Below, piece after piece: positions 11,567 through 22,890 of a DNA stretch of 64,000 bases. The position numbers and the translations under genes are program-made. The notes beneath the pieces are model-generated. The model saw only the letters and a program-made list of their open reading frames with translations. It was not told where the DNA came from and did not search any database. Positions within the stretch are counted from its first letter, which is position 1, and each line of letters starts with the position of its first letter. The DNA is from Flaveria trinervia (lineage: Eukaryota; Streptophyta; Magnoliopsida; Asterales; Asteraceae), in NCBI GenBank assembly GCA_025506515.1, contig CM046457.1, forward strand, positions 2,312,997 to 2,376,996, given 5' to 3'.

Positions 11567-13404
11567 TGTAACACCCGGCTATTTTTACAAATCAAGATTA
11601 TAAGAATAAAAGCAAGAAAGGCAATAAAGTCCAAGTGGAGGGACTAAGAGTGTCCAAAATGGACAAAACTTTCAAAAGTTGGTGTAAAGGGAGTATGGCC
11701 GCCCACCCTCACCTCACTTCACCATTTGTCCCGGTTTTAGAGAGAGAGAGAGCAGAGAAAAACTCTTGGTTGAAGATAGGAAGAAGAAGATAAGTCGAAT
11801 TCAAGGTAAGAATTCAAGGTTTTTATGCTTTTATGTCGGGTTTTATCCCAGTTATGTGCTTTTATGCTTATGGGTTGTGTTTGTGCTCGGGTGTGTGTGT
11901 TTTTGGTGTTGTTTCTAGGTGTTTTAAACTCTTTGCAAGCGGGTTAAAAGGAAGAACACCCAAGTTGCACCAGGTGAGTTCTAGACCCCGTTTTTACATG
12001 TTTTAAACTATCTTTGGGGCTGAAAACGTATTAAAATGATTTTACAAAGTTTATGTGATTAACCGTAGGTAATATGTGTGTGGGATGTTAGTTCTGGATG
12101 GTTTATAGGCTACTCATGTTTAGAATAGCCACAGTATGCTTAAAACAGATGGGTTCGATGATTAGGATGGAAAATATCCTAGAAACATGTTTTACAGAAT
12201 GCTCATGCGCCTAGATAAGTGTTCATACGTCTGAAAGTGCCTTAGAAAGAATTAAGTGTAAGTCATGCACCTAAACAGTAACTCATGCGCCCAAAAATTG
12301 CCTTAGAAATGTTTAAGTTCAGCCCATGCACCTGAACAGTGGCCCATGCTCCTAGAAATGTTAGTCGGATGACTAAGGATAGGGCCATGCGCCCCAATAG
12401 TGGCCATGCGCCCCAATAGTGCCCATGCACCCAAGTGGCCCATGCGCCTAAGTGTTCATGCGTTTGAATAGTACCCATGCTCCTAGATTAGGCTGGAATT
12501 TACTAAGTGTTCAAACGTCCAGAAGTCCCCTTGCGCCTGAAAGTGGCCCATGCGCCTAAGTGTTCATGCGTCTGAATAGTACTCATGCGCCTAGATTGGG
12601 TTGGAATTTACTAAGTGTTCAGATGTCCAGAAGTCCCCATGCGCCTGAAAGTGGCCCATGCGCCTAAGTGTTCCCCATGCGCCTGAATAGTGTCCATGTG
12701 CCTGCATAGTGCCCATGCACCCAGGACTTAGATTATTTTTTTGATTTTTGGGCAAAATGTGTAAAGTAGGCTTTGACTTGGGAAATTCCCGGGGGACTAT
12801 AACTTGACTTTTAAGGTCATAAACAGTATGATGGGAATGTTATGATGATGATGATGATGTTGCATGACTATGCATGATGTATGTTATGTATGTATGATGC
12901 CCTGTGATGATGTGTGTATGGTATGTTATGTTATGTTCCTATGATGATGAATGTTTATCTTTCCATGGCTTTACGTGTTATGTTAATGAATGAACCAAAA
13001 GTAGTATGTAACGTAAAGTGAAAGATAATGAAAGAGGAACATGATGAATGAATGCATGCATTAACGAATGAATGAACGTAAAAAGTCTTGCAAGCAAATG
13101 TATGGAGGTTCACACCCAATGAAGGTGTTAGCTCAACTGTGTGCGGGTAGCTACCCCAGAAGGATGCACACTAGGGTCCAATCCTTGTGATTGACCACAT
13201 GTATGGGATCCTTGCTGCTTGCCCCAGGTACTGGAGTCAGCTTCGTGCACAATGTTCGGGGTCTATGAAAGACCTCAGGCCCAGTAACCAGCTTCGTGCA
13301 CAATGTTCGGGGTATAGCATATGGCATTGATCTGGAATGAAACGAAAAGATGAACGGTGAATGTACTTGCCTCAGGTATTGGAGTCAGCTTCGTGCACAA
13401 TGTT
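11567..13404 (+). repeat. Gypsy 3' LTR, truncated (1838 of about 2350 bp)
   Basis: Aligns along its length with the 5' LTR from 1366, including the CATGCGCC array (12200-12725) and two full AGCTTCGTGCA motifs. It breaks inside the third such motif at about 13404, equivalent to 3177 of the 5' LTR. The last 538 bases and the expected target duplication are missing. Copia A RNase H follows at once in the opposite orientation. Confidence 0.88.
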
Positions 13405-14945
13405 GTTGTCTATGTGAATAGGAGTCTTCTTGAAGTTTAACCCATAGTCCAGCATCTGATTTTGAATCCAAAGTACTTGAGCACAGCAGCTTGTAGCAGC
13501 AATGTATCCAGCTTCAGCAGTTGATGCAGAGACACAAGATTGTTTCTTGCATTGCCATGAGACAACCCTTCCACCAAGAAATTGACATCCCCCAGATGTA
13601 GACTTTACAGTCATGTTGCAACCACCATAATCACTATCTGTATAGGCATACAGATTGAAGTCAGAATTCGTAGGATACCATAGTCCAAGTGTTGATGCAC
13701 CTTTGAGGTATCTTAGAATCCTCTTGACAGTGATAAGGTGAGACATCTTAGGGTTGGCTTGATATCTTGCACAAATACATATAGCAAACATGATATCAGG
13801 CCTGCTAGCAGTAAGATACATAAGAGACCCAATCATAGCCCTATATAAGTGCTCATCTACACACTCCCCCTCAAGATCAGGACCAAGAGAGTGGTTTCTA
13901 GCCATGGGTGTCTTAGCAATCTTACAGTCAGTCATATTGAACCTCTTAAGTATGTCCTGAACATACCTTGACTGAATTATAAAGATGCCATCTTCAACTT
14001 GCTTCACTTGAATTCCCAGAAAGAAATTGAGTTCCCCCATGGCACTCATTTCAAATCTGTCTTTCATCAGCTTTTTAAAGTCTTTGCAGAGCTTTAGATT
14101 AGTTGAACCAAAGATGATGTCATCCACATATACCTAAACTAGCAATATGTCTTTTCCTTGTTCTTTGATGAAGAGAGTTCCATCTATAGTACCTCTCCTG
14201 TATCCATGTTTACAAAGATACTCAGATAGTGTCTCATACCATTTCCTGGGTGCCTGATGCAGCCCATAGAGAGCTTTGTCAAGCTTGCAGACATAATCAG
14301 GATGATCAGGATCTATGAAACCAGGTGGCTGTTTGACATAAATCTCTTCATCTATCACTCTATACAAAAAGGCACACTTCACATCAAGTTGAAAGACCTT
14401 GAAGTTCTTGGATGAAACAAATGCCAGGAATATCCTAACAACTTCTAATCTTGCCACTGGAGCAAAGACATCAGTGTAGTCAATCCCTTCTTCTTGTGTG
14501 TATCCTTGAACAACTAGTCTAGCTTTGTTCTTGATGATGATACCTCTATCATCTTTCTTGTTCCTAAACACCCATTTGGTTCCAATGGCAGTCTTCCCAG
14601 AAAAAGAGGACAAAGGTTCCAAACTTTCTGCCTTTTGAATTGAAGCAGCTCTTGTTGCATAGCTTCAACCCAACTTCCATCCTTTAGAGCTTCATCAACT
14701 TTCTTTGGCTCTATCTGGGATAGAAAACAAGAGTGAAGACAAACATTTTCTTCATGGGTTTGTCCTCTTGTTTTTACCCCTGAGACAACATCTCCAGTGA
14801 TGTTTGTGGTAGGATGAGACTTGTGGATCCTAAGCTGAGGGATCATAACAAGTTGTTGAGAAAGATCTAAATTAGAGAAATTTAGGTCTGGCATGGATGT
14901 TTCTCCCACCACATCAACACACTTTTCAAGTGAAACTTGATCCAA
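13405..14945 (-). pseudogene. Copia A reverse transcriptase and RNase H (truncated)
   Basis: Reading leftward: the RT domain opens with KDGSWVEAMQQEL and, after a frameshift near 14600, IGTKWVFRNK, KARLVVQGYTQEEGIDY and FQLDVKCAFLY. A TAG at 14136-14134 stands just before YVDDIIFGST, the catalytic motif. RNase H shows AYTDSDYGGC, STSGGCQFLGG and STAEAGYIAA, then HIDNN, where it is cut by the junction with the gypsy LTR at 13404; the last 60-odd residues are lost. The final codons of the open frame (IVHEADSNT) are gypsy LTR sequence read through by chance. Confidence 0.88.
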
Positions 14946-15062
14946 GCAGTGTGTGACATCATTGATGTTCTCATCAATGGTGTGGTTAGGGGCATCAAGA
15001 AATTCTTGGTCACTGTCACCACCACCATTGTTGTCTTCCCTAGTTGAGGTGTTCTTATCTGG

Positions 15063-16640
15063 TTATAGAGCCTCTGAGCTGGAATTTGAAGGCATACCAG
15101 ATGTATCAGCTAAATTTGTTATTGTTGTACTGATAGAAACCTCATTTGCAGAAGTGGTTCCAACTGGAGCTGAAGATATATGTCTTGAGGATCTTCCTAG
15201 CTCAAATCTTAGATCAGGATCATCTGTATTTAAATTTTCTGCAGATCCTGAAACATTCTCACAAGATTTGTTAAAACAGTTGGTAACCAGATCAAGATCA
15301 AACAACCAATCAGAACCGGAACCAACAACCAGCAACACAGGGTGTGTGTTCGTTGAAAGTCACGTTGGCTGACTCCTCAACAATTTTAGTTCTGAGATTG
15401 TATACTCTATAAGCCTTAGCTTGGGAAGAGTATCTAATAAAGTGTCCATCATCTGATTTCTCAGCAAACTTGGCAATTTGATCTTTGGTATTCAAGATGG
15501 TGCAAGGACATCCAAATGACCTGAGAAAACCAATGAAAGGTTTCCTCTTGTGCCAAAGTTCATAAGGAGTCTTACCATGAGTCTTAACAACTAAAACTCT
15601 ATTCTGCACATAGCAGGCAGTGTTGACTGCCTCTGCCCAGAAGGTGATGGGCAGTTTAGAATTAGACAGCATGGTTCTTGCAGCTTCAATCAGTGTCCTG
15701 TTTCTCCTCTAAGCAACACCATTTTACTGAGGAGTTCTGGGAGCACTGAATTGTCTTGTAATACCCTTTTCATCACAGAATGTATTAAGGATATGGTTTT
15801 TAAATTCGGTTCCTTGATCACATCTTATGATCTTGACCTTGTGATCAGACTGATTCTCAATCTTTAAGATGAAATTCTTCAGAATCTCAGGAGTCTCATC
15901 CTTAGTTCTAAGGAAGAAAACCCAAGTGAATCTTGTAAAGTCATCTGTGATCACTAGACAGTATAAGGTCCTTCCTAAACTCATTACACTGGTGGGGCCA
16001 AAGAGATCCATATGTAACAAGTGTAGGGGTGTAGTTATGGAGTTCTTTTCCTTAGGCTTGTGAGATACCTTATGTTGCTTCCTTTTCAGGCATGCAACAT
16101 AGTGGTCATCACTTGTAAACTCTTTCTTTAGCATTCCAGTTACCAAATCATGCTTAATTAATTTATTCATGTTCTTAAAGTTTACATGGCACATTCTTTT
16201 ATGCCATAGGAAAGACTCATCACTATTGGCTTTAGACAGAAAGCATGAAACTTCTCCAGAGGGAGAGGTTTCTTGCAAATCCATCTTGTACATGTTTCCT
16301 TTCCTGGGGGCTCTACGCAGGATATGCTCATAAGGAATGACCACACCAGGCTTAAGAACAATGCACTCATGCTCAGTAAAGAGCATGCTATGACTCTGAT
16401 CACAAAATTGAGATACACTCAGAAGATTGTATCCTAGCTCCTTAGAAAGTTTACCATTTCTATGCTGAGCTTACCATTTGTGACCTTGCCCCTTACAGAA
16501 ATGTAGCCACCTTCATCTCCTCCAAAAGCAACTAGTCCTCCATCAATCCTTCAAAGTTCTAGAGTAGTGACCTATTGCTTGTCATGTGCCTGGAGCAGCC
16601 ACTGTCTATGATCCAGACATTTCTGTCTGTCTTCAGTTGT
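15063..16640 (-). pseudogene. Copia A protease and integrase (broken)
   Basis: Protease: VWIIDSGCSRHMTS around 16555-16620 gives the DSG active site. The pre-integrase zinc region has WHKRMCHVNFKNMN and CLKRKQHKVSH. The integrase core shows HMDLFGP (first Asp) and RCDQGTEFKN (second Asp). The catalytic Glu codon has become TAG (about 15710), and a TAA lies six codons before it (about 15725). Downstream sequence (TLIEAARTMLSNSKLPITFW, VGYSSQ-like RYSSQAKAYRV) continues to about 15310. The 15063-15338 segment is the Ser/Thr-rich linker leading to RT. Confidence 0.85.
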
Positions 16641-16784
16641 CCCTGCACAAAGAGAATGATTAGTTACATTTGAAAACCCAAGAATTACTTGTCTTGGGCT
16701 CATATGCAGAAGGTAATTCAACAGTAATAGATCCTATGGTTGTACTAAGAGGATCTTGAGCTGTTGTTGATGGAGAAATCTCAG

Positions 16785-18166
16785 TCACTTGGTTTTCTTA
16801 GACATCCACACCACCTTTGGAGTCTTGGACTTGACCTTCAAAACTTTAGAAGCTTTTGGAACTTTAGAAGTTTTGATGACTGAACCTTCGGAAGATTCTG
16901 CAGACACTGCAACAGACTTCAGTGCTTCGGAAGAACTCCTTTTTTCCGAGACCAAATTTTCTTCCGAGGGTAATTTTCCACTTGCCTTCTTGTTAGATTT
17001 TGAGCTTCCGAAAGAAACAGGTTTTCCTTCCGAAGCTTGAATCTTCTTAGAACTCTTTGAAGGCTTTGTTTTGGTCATATGGACAGTGCCTTTAGGATTG
17101 AAGGACAATCCTTGGCAATGTGAGTGGTACTTTCACACATGACACAATTCATTTTCTTCTTCACAAGAGCTTTTCTTTGGAATAGGACTGTCTTTGGTCA
17201 CATCCCTTCTCCACTTCATCTTTGCAGATGATGAGACAGTCCTCTTGGGCTGAGGATTGTGCTTGGAGTTTGATGGTCCAGGCTGTGCAATAGTGGTACA
17301 TAGCAGATCAGTCTTCTTCTTGCTGCTGAGATGAGTTGATCAAGAACCAGAACTCTTAGCAGAAGAGTTTTGGTTGATGTCTTCAGTCCCTACCACTTTA
17401 AACCCTGCAGAGATAAAAACTTGTTTCTGCTTAGAGTCAAAAGTAGTCTTGATCTCTTGAGCCTTCCTTGCCTTTCTTTTGCTCTTTCTGATCAAGTTCT
17501 TTCTCATAGACTTGGTCATCACTGTCTTCACTTTTTCCTCAGAAGGATAGTGGCCCTTCTTGGAATCCTCCTCTTCACTCTTTTTAGAGTTCTTCATCCT
17601 CTTCACTCATAGGATCTATGAGAGGAAGCTCATCTTCATAAGTTCCACACCTAGGAGATCTTACTGACAAGATTGTGTGTGGAGGAGCTATCTCATTGGA
17701 TCCCAGTCCCTGCCTATTTTGATAGCATACTTTGTTATGCAGGGATGAGGATATCATGTTCTTGAAGGTCTCCTCTTCAAGAACACTCTTTTCTGCCCTG
17801 GCTTTGCTGATCACAAGCTCAGCCTGGCACTCAGTTAACTTGGTTATGAGATCTTTGATTTGAGTTCTAAAATCTATGTTCATGTTTTAGAACTGAAATG
17901 GTTTTCTCTAAGTCCTCTATTTTCAGCTTATAATTATTTTCAGAATTTCTAAAATCAGATTTTAAAATGTTTAAGGACTCAAGGTCAGATCTTAGTTCCA
18001 AGTTGTAGGACCTGTACCTGTTAACTTTAGCAATGCATTCAGGAGTACAGAGATGTTTTAATACCTTGGCTTCATCATGATCAACCATTAGTGCTTGGTT
18101 TGGAGAAGCATCTTCCACCTGAAAACTCCAGTCAAAGCCTCCTTCTTCAATAACAACATCAACTTG
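16785..18166 (-). pseudogene. Copia A coiled-coil spacer with second zinc knuckle
   Basis: Between gag and protease lie several overlapping open fragments. 18118-17867 (MEDASPNQALMVDHDEAK...) and 17883-17584 have heptad-like spacing and high Glu/Lys/Leu, suggesting coiled coil. 17606-17340 and 17108-16785 are rich in Lys and Ser. A CCHC knuckle (CVMCESTTHIAKDC) is readable at 17146-17105, a second one in addition to that of gag. The motif CTTCGGAAG or its near matches recur at about 16885-17040. Role unknown; such a region is seen in both copia elements here. Confidence 0.65.
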
Positions 18167-19356
18167 CTACTTTGACTTCTCATTATGGAGAGCTTTGTTA
18201 GTGTAGTTTGGTCTGGATTGTGTTTGGCCACCATTTTTTCTAGGTTCCTTACACTCTCTGGAAAAGTGGCCCATCAAGTTACAGTTGTAACACTTGACTT
18301 TGCCTTTGTCCAGTCCAAACTTTCCACTGGTTGTATTGTTTGGAAACTTCCTTCCAGTCCTCTTGTAGAACTTCTTGGCTCTGTGAGTGAGAAGAGCCAT
18401 CTGCTGGACTATTTTCATATATTCCAGATCACCTGGATGGATATAGTCCAGGTCTTCAAGAGCGAAAAGAGAGTTGCCACAGCTTTCATCAGAAGACACA
18501 AAAGCTTGAGAAGAGCTTGTCTCTTGGAATGGGCTTCCTTGAGTGTATTTCTCCTTTGGTGTCTCTAGGAAGGTGATGAAAGGACCCTTTGGTGAGTTGT
18601 CAGGGTAGCATAAGAGATGATGTTTGGGTTCTATGCTATCCCTTTCAATCACATGTAGGGCTGAACCCATCTGATTGTTGGAGTTTCCAGATGAACCTTG
18701 CATGTTCATCTCTATCAGGTAGCCACTGAGAATCCCATATAACTCTGTCACAGTAAGAGTTTTAAGATTTTCAGTTCTCTTGATCACCACACAGTAGTGT
18801 GTCCATTCCCTAGGAAGTGAGGACATGAACTTCCTTACACTATCTCTGTTTTCAAGAGAAACTCCTCCATCCACTAGGGTATCCACAATCTCAATATACC
18901 TGAAATACTGCTGAGTCATGGTTTCACCTGTTTTGAAGGTGAAGTTTTCAAATTGCTGCTTCAGGAAATCCTTCTTGTTCTCCTTGGCTTCAGAAGAACC
19001 CTCATACATCAGTTTCAGTGCATCCACAACTGCTTGCTGTTTTTTACTTCTTGAAACCTCTGTATACAGAGTTTGGAAGGGCTGTTTGAAGAGCTGTCAT
19101 GGCTTTTCTGTCTATCTCTACTCTCATCTTATCTTCATCAGAGTAGTTAGCCACATCTTTGGGAATCATACCAGCACTAGTAGCAGAAGGGTGCTGGGTA
19201 TGAAATGTCCATTCTCAATAGACTCCCACATTCTTGAATCAAGAGACCTGATGAAACCTTCCATTTTTAACACCAGGTATCAAACTCATCAAGAGTGATC
19301 AGTGAGGACTTGTTCATGGTTCCAGTTTCCATATCAGTTTTGGAAATGGCTGCCAT
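18167..19356 (-). pseudogene. Copia A gag (broken)
   Basis: The likely start is ATG 19356 (MAAISKTDMETGTMNK), shortly inside the primer-binding site. A TAA closes it after about 29 codons, and frameshifts follow. From 19027 the frame is open for 286 codons with a UBN2-type copia Gag (QQYFRYIEIVDTLVDGG, FMSSLPREW), the KFYKRTGRKF motif, and a CCHC zinc knuckle CYNCNLMGHFSREC. It ends at 18167. Confidence 0.85.
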
Positions 19357-19427
19357 TCGAAAAGTTTTAGTATTTGTGTGTGAGAGGGATCTTAAGATGG
19401 TGAGATCTTATATCAAGAGCCTGAAAG

Positions 19428-19439
19428 GCTCTGATACCA
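19428..19439 (-). other. Copia A primer-binding site
   Basis: On the minus strand TGGTATCAGAGCC lies two bases inside the LTR end at 19442. It matches the 3' end of initiator methionine tRNA. Its orientation fixes the direction of the element. Confidence 0.88.
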
Positions 19440-19441
19440 AA

Positions 19442-20212
19442 TGCAGGATCGTTGAAGGGATAGTTCCAACACAACAACACAAAGAGAAGATTAACTAAAC
19501 TTTAATCAAATAGTAAACTGGATTAACCAAGTGTTGAGATACTAAGAACACAAGTAATACAAGAGACAGAACACAAAGAACACAAGTATTTGGTTTTCAA
19601 GAATGCAATATATTGCCTTCTCTATGTTCTATTACAAGTGTTACAAAAGCATATTCGAAAGATACAAGAACATGAGATACTTATACTACATCCTACAGCC
19701 GGCTATACTTTGAAAGCCAGCTGGATACAATTGACTAGACACAAACAAAATCAATTGTAGAGTCAAAATGCAGATTGCCTTTTGACTTGTGACTATGACA
19801 TGTCATAGCTCACATCCTTATCTATTACAAAAAGGATAAAGTACATAAAGTAGAAAGTTACAGACTCAAGACCTCAATGTACAGTTACCAAAAGCATGGA
19901 CCTTTTCACTAACCCAAGTGAGTTGGTGACTTGCAGAGGCACAGCGGACAGGTGTCCAGCTTTATGGAACAGTACATCAGATAAAGCATGTTACTAAAAG
20001 TCTTCGGAAGAAATCTGTCTTCATGAGTGAAGCTTCGGAAGACTTCATGTTTGGCTTCGGAAGATATGGTCTTGGCTTCGGAAGATTTCACACTTAGAGT
20101 ATTTTCTGTTTCATGTGTGAAACTTCCTAAACTTCTTCTTAATGCACTTGTGCAACATGCAGGAAAGAATAAAGATGTTTAGGTTGCATCAGCATCTTCA
20201 TTAATCTCTACA
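19442..20212 (-). repeat. Copia A 5' LTR (about 771 bp)
   Basis: The inner end (plus-strand TGCAGGATCG at 19442) is fixed by the primer-binding site. The outer end is inferred at CTCTACA (20212) because it gives TG...CA ends and because unrelated ATCCGAA-rich sequence begins there; no second copy is present to confirm it. It holds four CTTCGGAAG palindromes at about 20003-20090 and TACAGCCGGC-type short GC patches. Confidence 0.7.
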
Positions 20213-20400
20213 ATTATTATTGATTTATTTGGATGAATTCGGATTTATCCGAATCGATCCAAATTGAATTCAGATAGATTCGAACCAGATAGATATATCT
20301 CTTATTCGGATCAGATCGGATTTCAGATATGAACATGAAATTTTCATACCCGAATAATCCGATGCTAATAATCCATTATCTGTTTCGATGAACACCCCTA
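20213..20400. mobile_element. Part of an ATCCGAA-rich MITE-like element
   Basis: Rich in TTCGGAT and ATCCGAA words and ending TGAACACCCCTA, the reverse complement of the TAGGGGTGTTCA that begins the related element at 39492. Its left end is missing: copia A appears to have inserted into it. Confidence 0.45.
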
Positions 20401-22352
20401 ATATATAGATAGTGAGAAGGAGTATTTTACATTTCATTGCGCCTATAATCGGAGATACCATTGTCTCTGTTATAGAAGTTCCTATAAAATGAGTATGCCT
20501 TGTGATTTTAAATATTGTTTACATAAATAAAAGTAAACAATTAAGTTTATGAAGAAACCTACCATTCAATCGCTGATTCAATTTGAGTAACTCTACAAAA
20601 TAGGTCTTGATAGAAAAGTAAAAAGTAACGACAACAAATTATTGAGTTCAACAGTTACTCATATAAAAAAATGTGTTGGGTTGTGAAAACATTTGTCAAA
20701 TATGGGTCCAAGTCCATTTAGGTAATGGTTTTTTTGAGTAAACATTGAAATTTAAACTAGTAGCTACTTGGAGAAGTTTTTTACTAGTAACATCTTAAGA
20801 AATCATTGGTTAAAGGCGAATTGAATTTAAGTGTTGATACTTTTAAAGATTCAAATGAGAAAAATAGAAATGTCTTCTATGTAACCCATAATATATGAAA
20901 TATTAATTAATGTAATTTCATAGAGGCATACAATCTGGATGATGATACATTATATAGATAAGCAAAATGATGGAAAGAGAATATAGAAGATTATAGCATT
21001 AATGATAGAGCATATTTTGATTCTTGGATATCCATACCAAATAATATTTTTTAAAAAAACTCAAATGGTTGATTTGAGATTTTAAAATATTATAAAAATA
21101 GAGGTAAATCTTGAGTTTAAGTCTCATACGTAAAAAAAAGATTTTTAAGTTAAACAAAAGAGTCTCAAATTACATACTCGAGTAATAAAGTTGATTGGGT
21201 AAACCAACGGTACGTCAGTGATCTAATTTAGCATTAAGAAAAAACAAGTTATAAATTCTTCTTTCGTTTAACAAATTATGTGTTTTTAGTTGGGTGCTTA
21301 TTATCTTTTTCCAAATATAATATATTGAAAGTCATAACTTTTGAGTAAAGTTAGATACCAATGATGGCCTTTTTGCAAATGGCCGAATGGGAATCAAAAG
21401 GTATGACATTGTAATTAGCACCTTATTGAAATGCTTAGCTGTTATCATTAGCACATAATTAAGAATGTTTAATGATTAGCTGCCCGCCACGTGTATCCAT
21501 CCGTTGAATCCGGGAGACCACATTTAGCTGCTCTCATGACTTTCTAAAGTGGAAGTTATGGCTTGGAGTCTCATTAGGTGCAATATTCTTTAAAAGGTTA
21601 AGGGTTTTATCACAATGGGCTTTTGGGTGGTGGGTTTCCCTTGGAATGGTGAGCGAGCCGGGTCACCAGCACTGTCTGTGTTTGCGGGCGTGGGTGGTCT
21701 TTCACCAATGGGTTACCCGGGTGACGGCCTTAATAATTATTCGTTGGCCATTTAAGAAAAACATTTTGAAAACCAGATTACACAACGAACCAGAATCTTC
21801 ATTGGTCCATCGGTAAATTGGTGATCGAATCACCAAATTCTCTTAAGTACTTGGTGGTTTAAACGATGAGCAAGAAATGAAAAAAATATTTCAAGAGTAA
21901 GTAGTTATCTATTCCAAACTAACGGAGCAGATACAGATACAGGCAAATTTGTTTCAAAAGAAAATCATAATGATAAGATGTTTTTTTATTAATGATATGT
22001 GAAATTTACTGATCAATTTGTATATTGTTCAAAACCCTATAATGATTTAATGTATTTAAATGGTTATGAGTGGAGGAGAGAAAAGAATAATGATACATAT
22101 ATAAAAATATTATATAATTAAAATTTAGAGAGAAAAGTAGTGACTTTTAATGTAATTGAATGCTTTTATCCTCATTTTTTTATTTATACTAAAAATTAGT
22201 ATTTTTTTCTCTCTTTTTTATATTAAATAACATTTTTATACCTTTATTATTATTTTTTCTTATCAAGTCACAACCATTTTAAATAATATTACTAAATATA
22301 CACACGAATAATAATATTTTCTCTCTCTTCCACTAATTACCACTCACAACCA
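20401..22352. other. Intergenic, AT-rich, no gene seen
   Basis: No supported gene. A GC-rich block at about 21600-21740 (GAGCCGGGTCACC, TTACCCGGGTGACGG) stands out but has no recognisable frame. A G-box-like CCACGTGT occurs at 21488. Confidence 0.6.
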
Positions 22353-22376
22353 TCTTATCTTATCTTATTTTACTAC

Positions 22377-22890
22377 TCTAATAAAAGGGTAAATGGGAGT
22401 GCCACGTGTCAACACCACAATTATTCTCACCAATTTTTCCCGCTTCTTTCTCCTATTAAATAATTACCTTAATTACTAATAATTTTTTAATATATTTTAA
22501 TTTATAATAAATTCAGAAATAAATTTATTTATTAAGGTTATTTCTAAATAATTGATACTTTTAATAAGTCAAATTTTTTAAAACAAAAAATAATATCATA
22601 TCTTAAAATATATGATATTTTTAATAAAATTTAAAAGTTGATATCACCGTTTTATTATTTTTATAAGAAATTTCTATAAAAATAATAATTTTATACGGTT
22701 TGTTTTAGAATAAAATGTTTATTTTTTAAAAATTTAAAAGTTGATATCACTATTTTATTATTTATAGTCATTTCTGATACATTATTTCAATCATATCATA
22801 TCTTAAAATATCATTTTATAATTGATAAATTTATTATATCAATATTTTATTTATTCAAACCCGTGTAATACACGGGTTTATTAAAGCTAG
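22377..22890 (+). mobile_element. Non-autonomous Helitron-like element
   Basis: The right end has the Helitron 3' signature: a perfect 10-bp-arm hairpin (AAACCCGTGT AAT ACACGGGTTT, 22857-22879), seven bases, then CTAG (22887-22890) followed by T. The left end is probably TCTAATAAAAGGG at 22377, like other plant Helitron 5' ends, but the base before it is C rather than A; TC sites at 22353 or 22363 have the expected A. No Rep/helicase coding. About 0.5 kb, AT-rich. Confidence 0.6.

Larger units (their letters stand above)
1366..13404 (+). mobile_element. Ty3/gypsy chromovirus (Tekay-like), with truncated 3' LTR and an internal solo LTR
   Basis: Two copies of a long LTR starting TGTAACACCCGGC (1366 and 11567) flank a gag-pol region with the gypsy order: gag, zinc knuckles, protease, reverse transcriptase, RNase H, integrase, chromodomain. 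A primer-binding site follows the left LTR and a purine tract precedes the right LTR. The long LTR and the C-terminal chromodomain fit the Tekay/Del clade of chromoviruses. The 3' LTR lacks its last 538 bases. Premature stops and frameshifts disable the polyprotein. By eye the two LTRs differ at roughly a dozen positions in their first 300 bases, so insertion was not very recent. Confidence 0.9.
1..20212 (-). mobile_element. Copia A: SIRE-like Ty1/copia element, broken by a gypsy insertion, left end outside window
   Basis: Read right to left, the order is LTR (19442-20212), primer-binding site, gag, coiled-coil spacer, protease, integrase, reverse transcriptase, RNase H, then a third ORF at 1-1117. 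Integrase before reverse transcriptase is the Ty1/copia order. A third ORF after RNase H is a feature of SIRE-like copia elements. A complete gypsy element (1366-13404) sits between RNase H and the third ORF. Every reading frame holds stops or frameshifts, so the element is not autonomous. The 3' LTR would lie left of base 1. That the two halves belong to one element is inferred from strand, gene order and the insertion between them. Confidence 0.75.

Noticed and set aside
13372..13404. C-terminal residues IVHEADSNT of the copia A RNase H frame
   Set aside because: These codons are gypsy LTR sequence past the deletion junction, not part of the enzyme.
15869..19298. Plus-strand frames of 60-140 codons across copia A (for example 18185-18568, 14953-15372)
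   Set aside because: They are antisense shadows of gag and pol segments with recognised domains on the minus strand.
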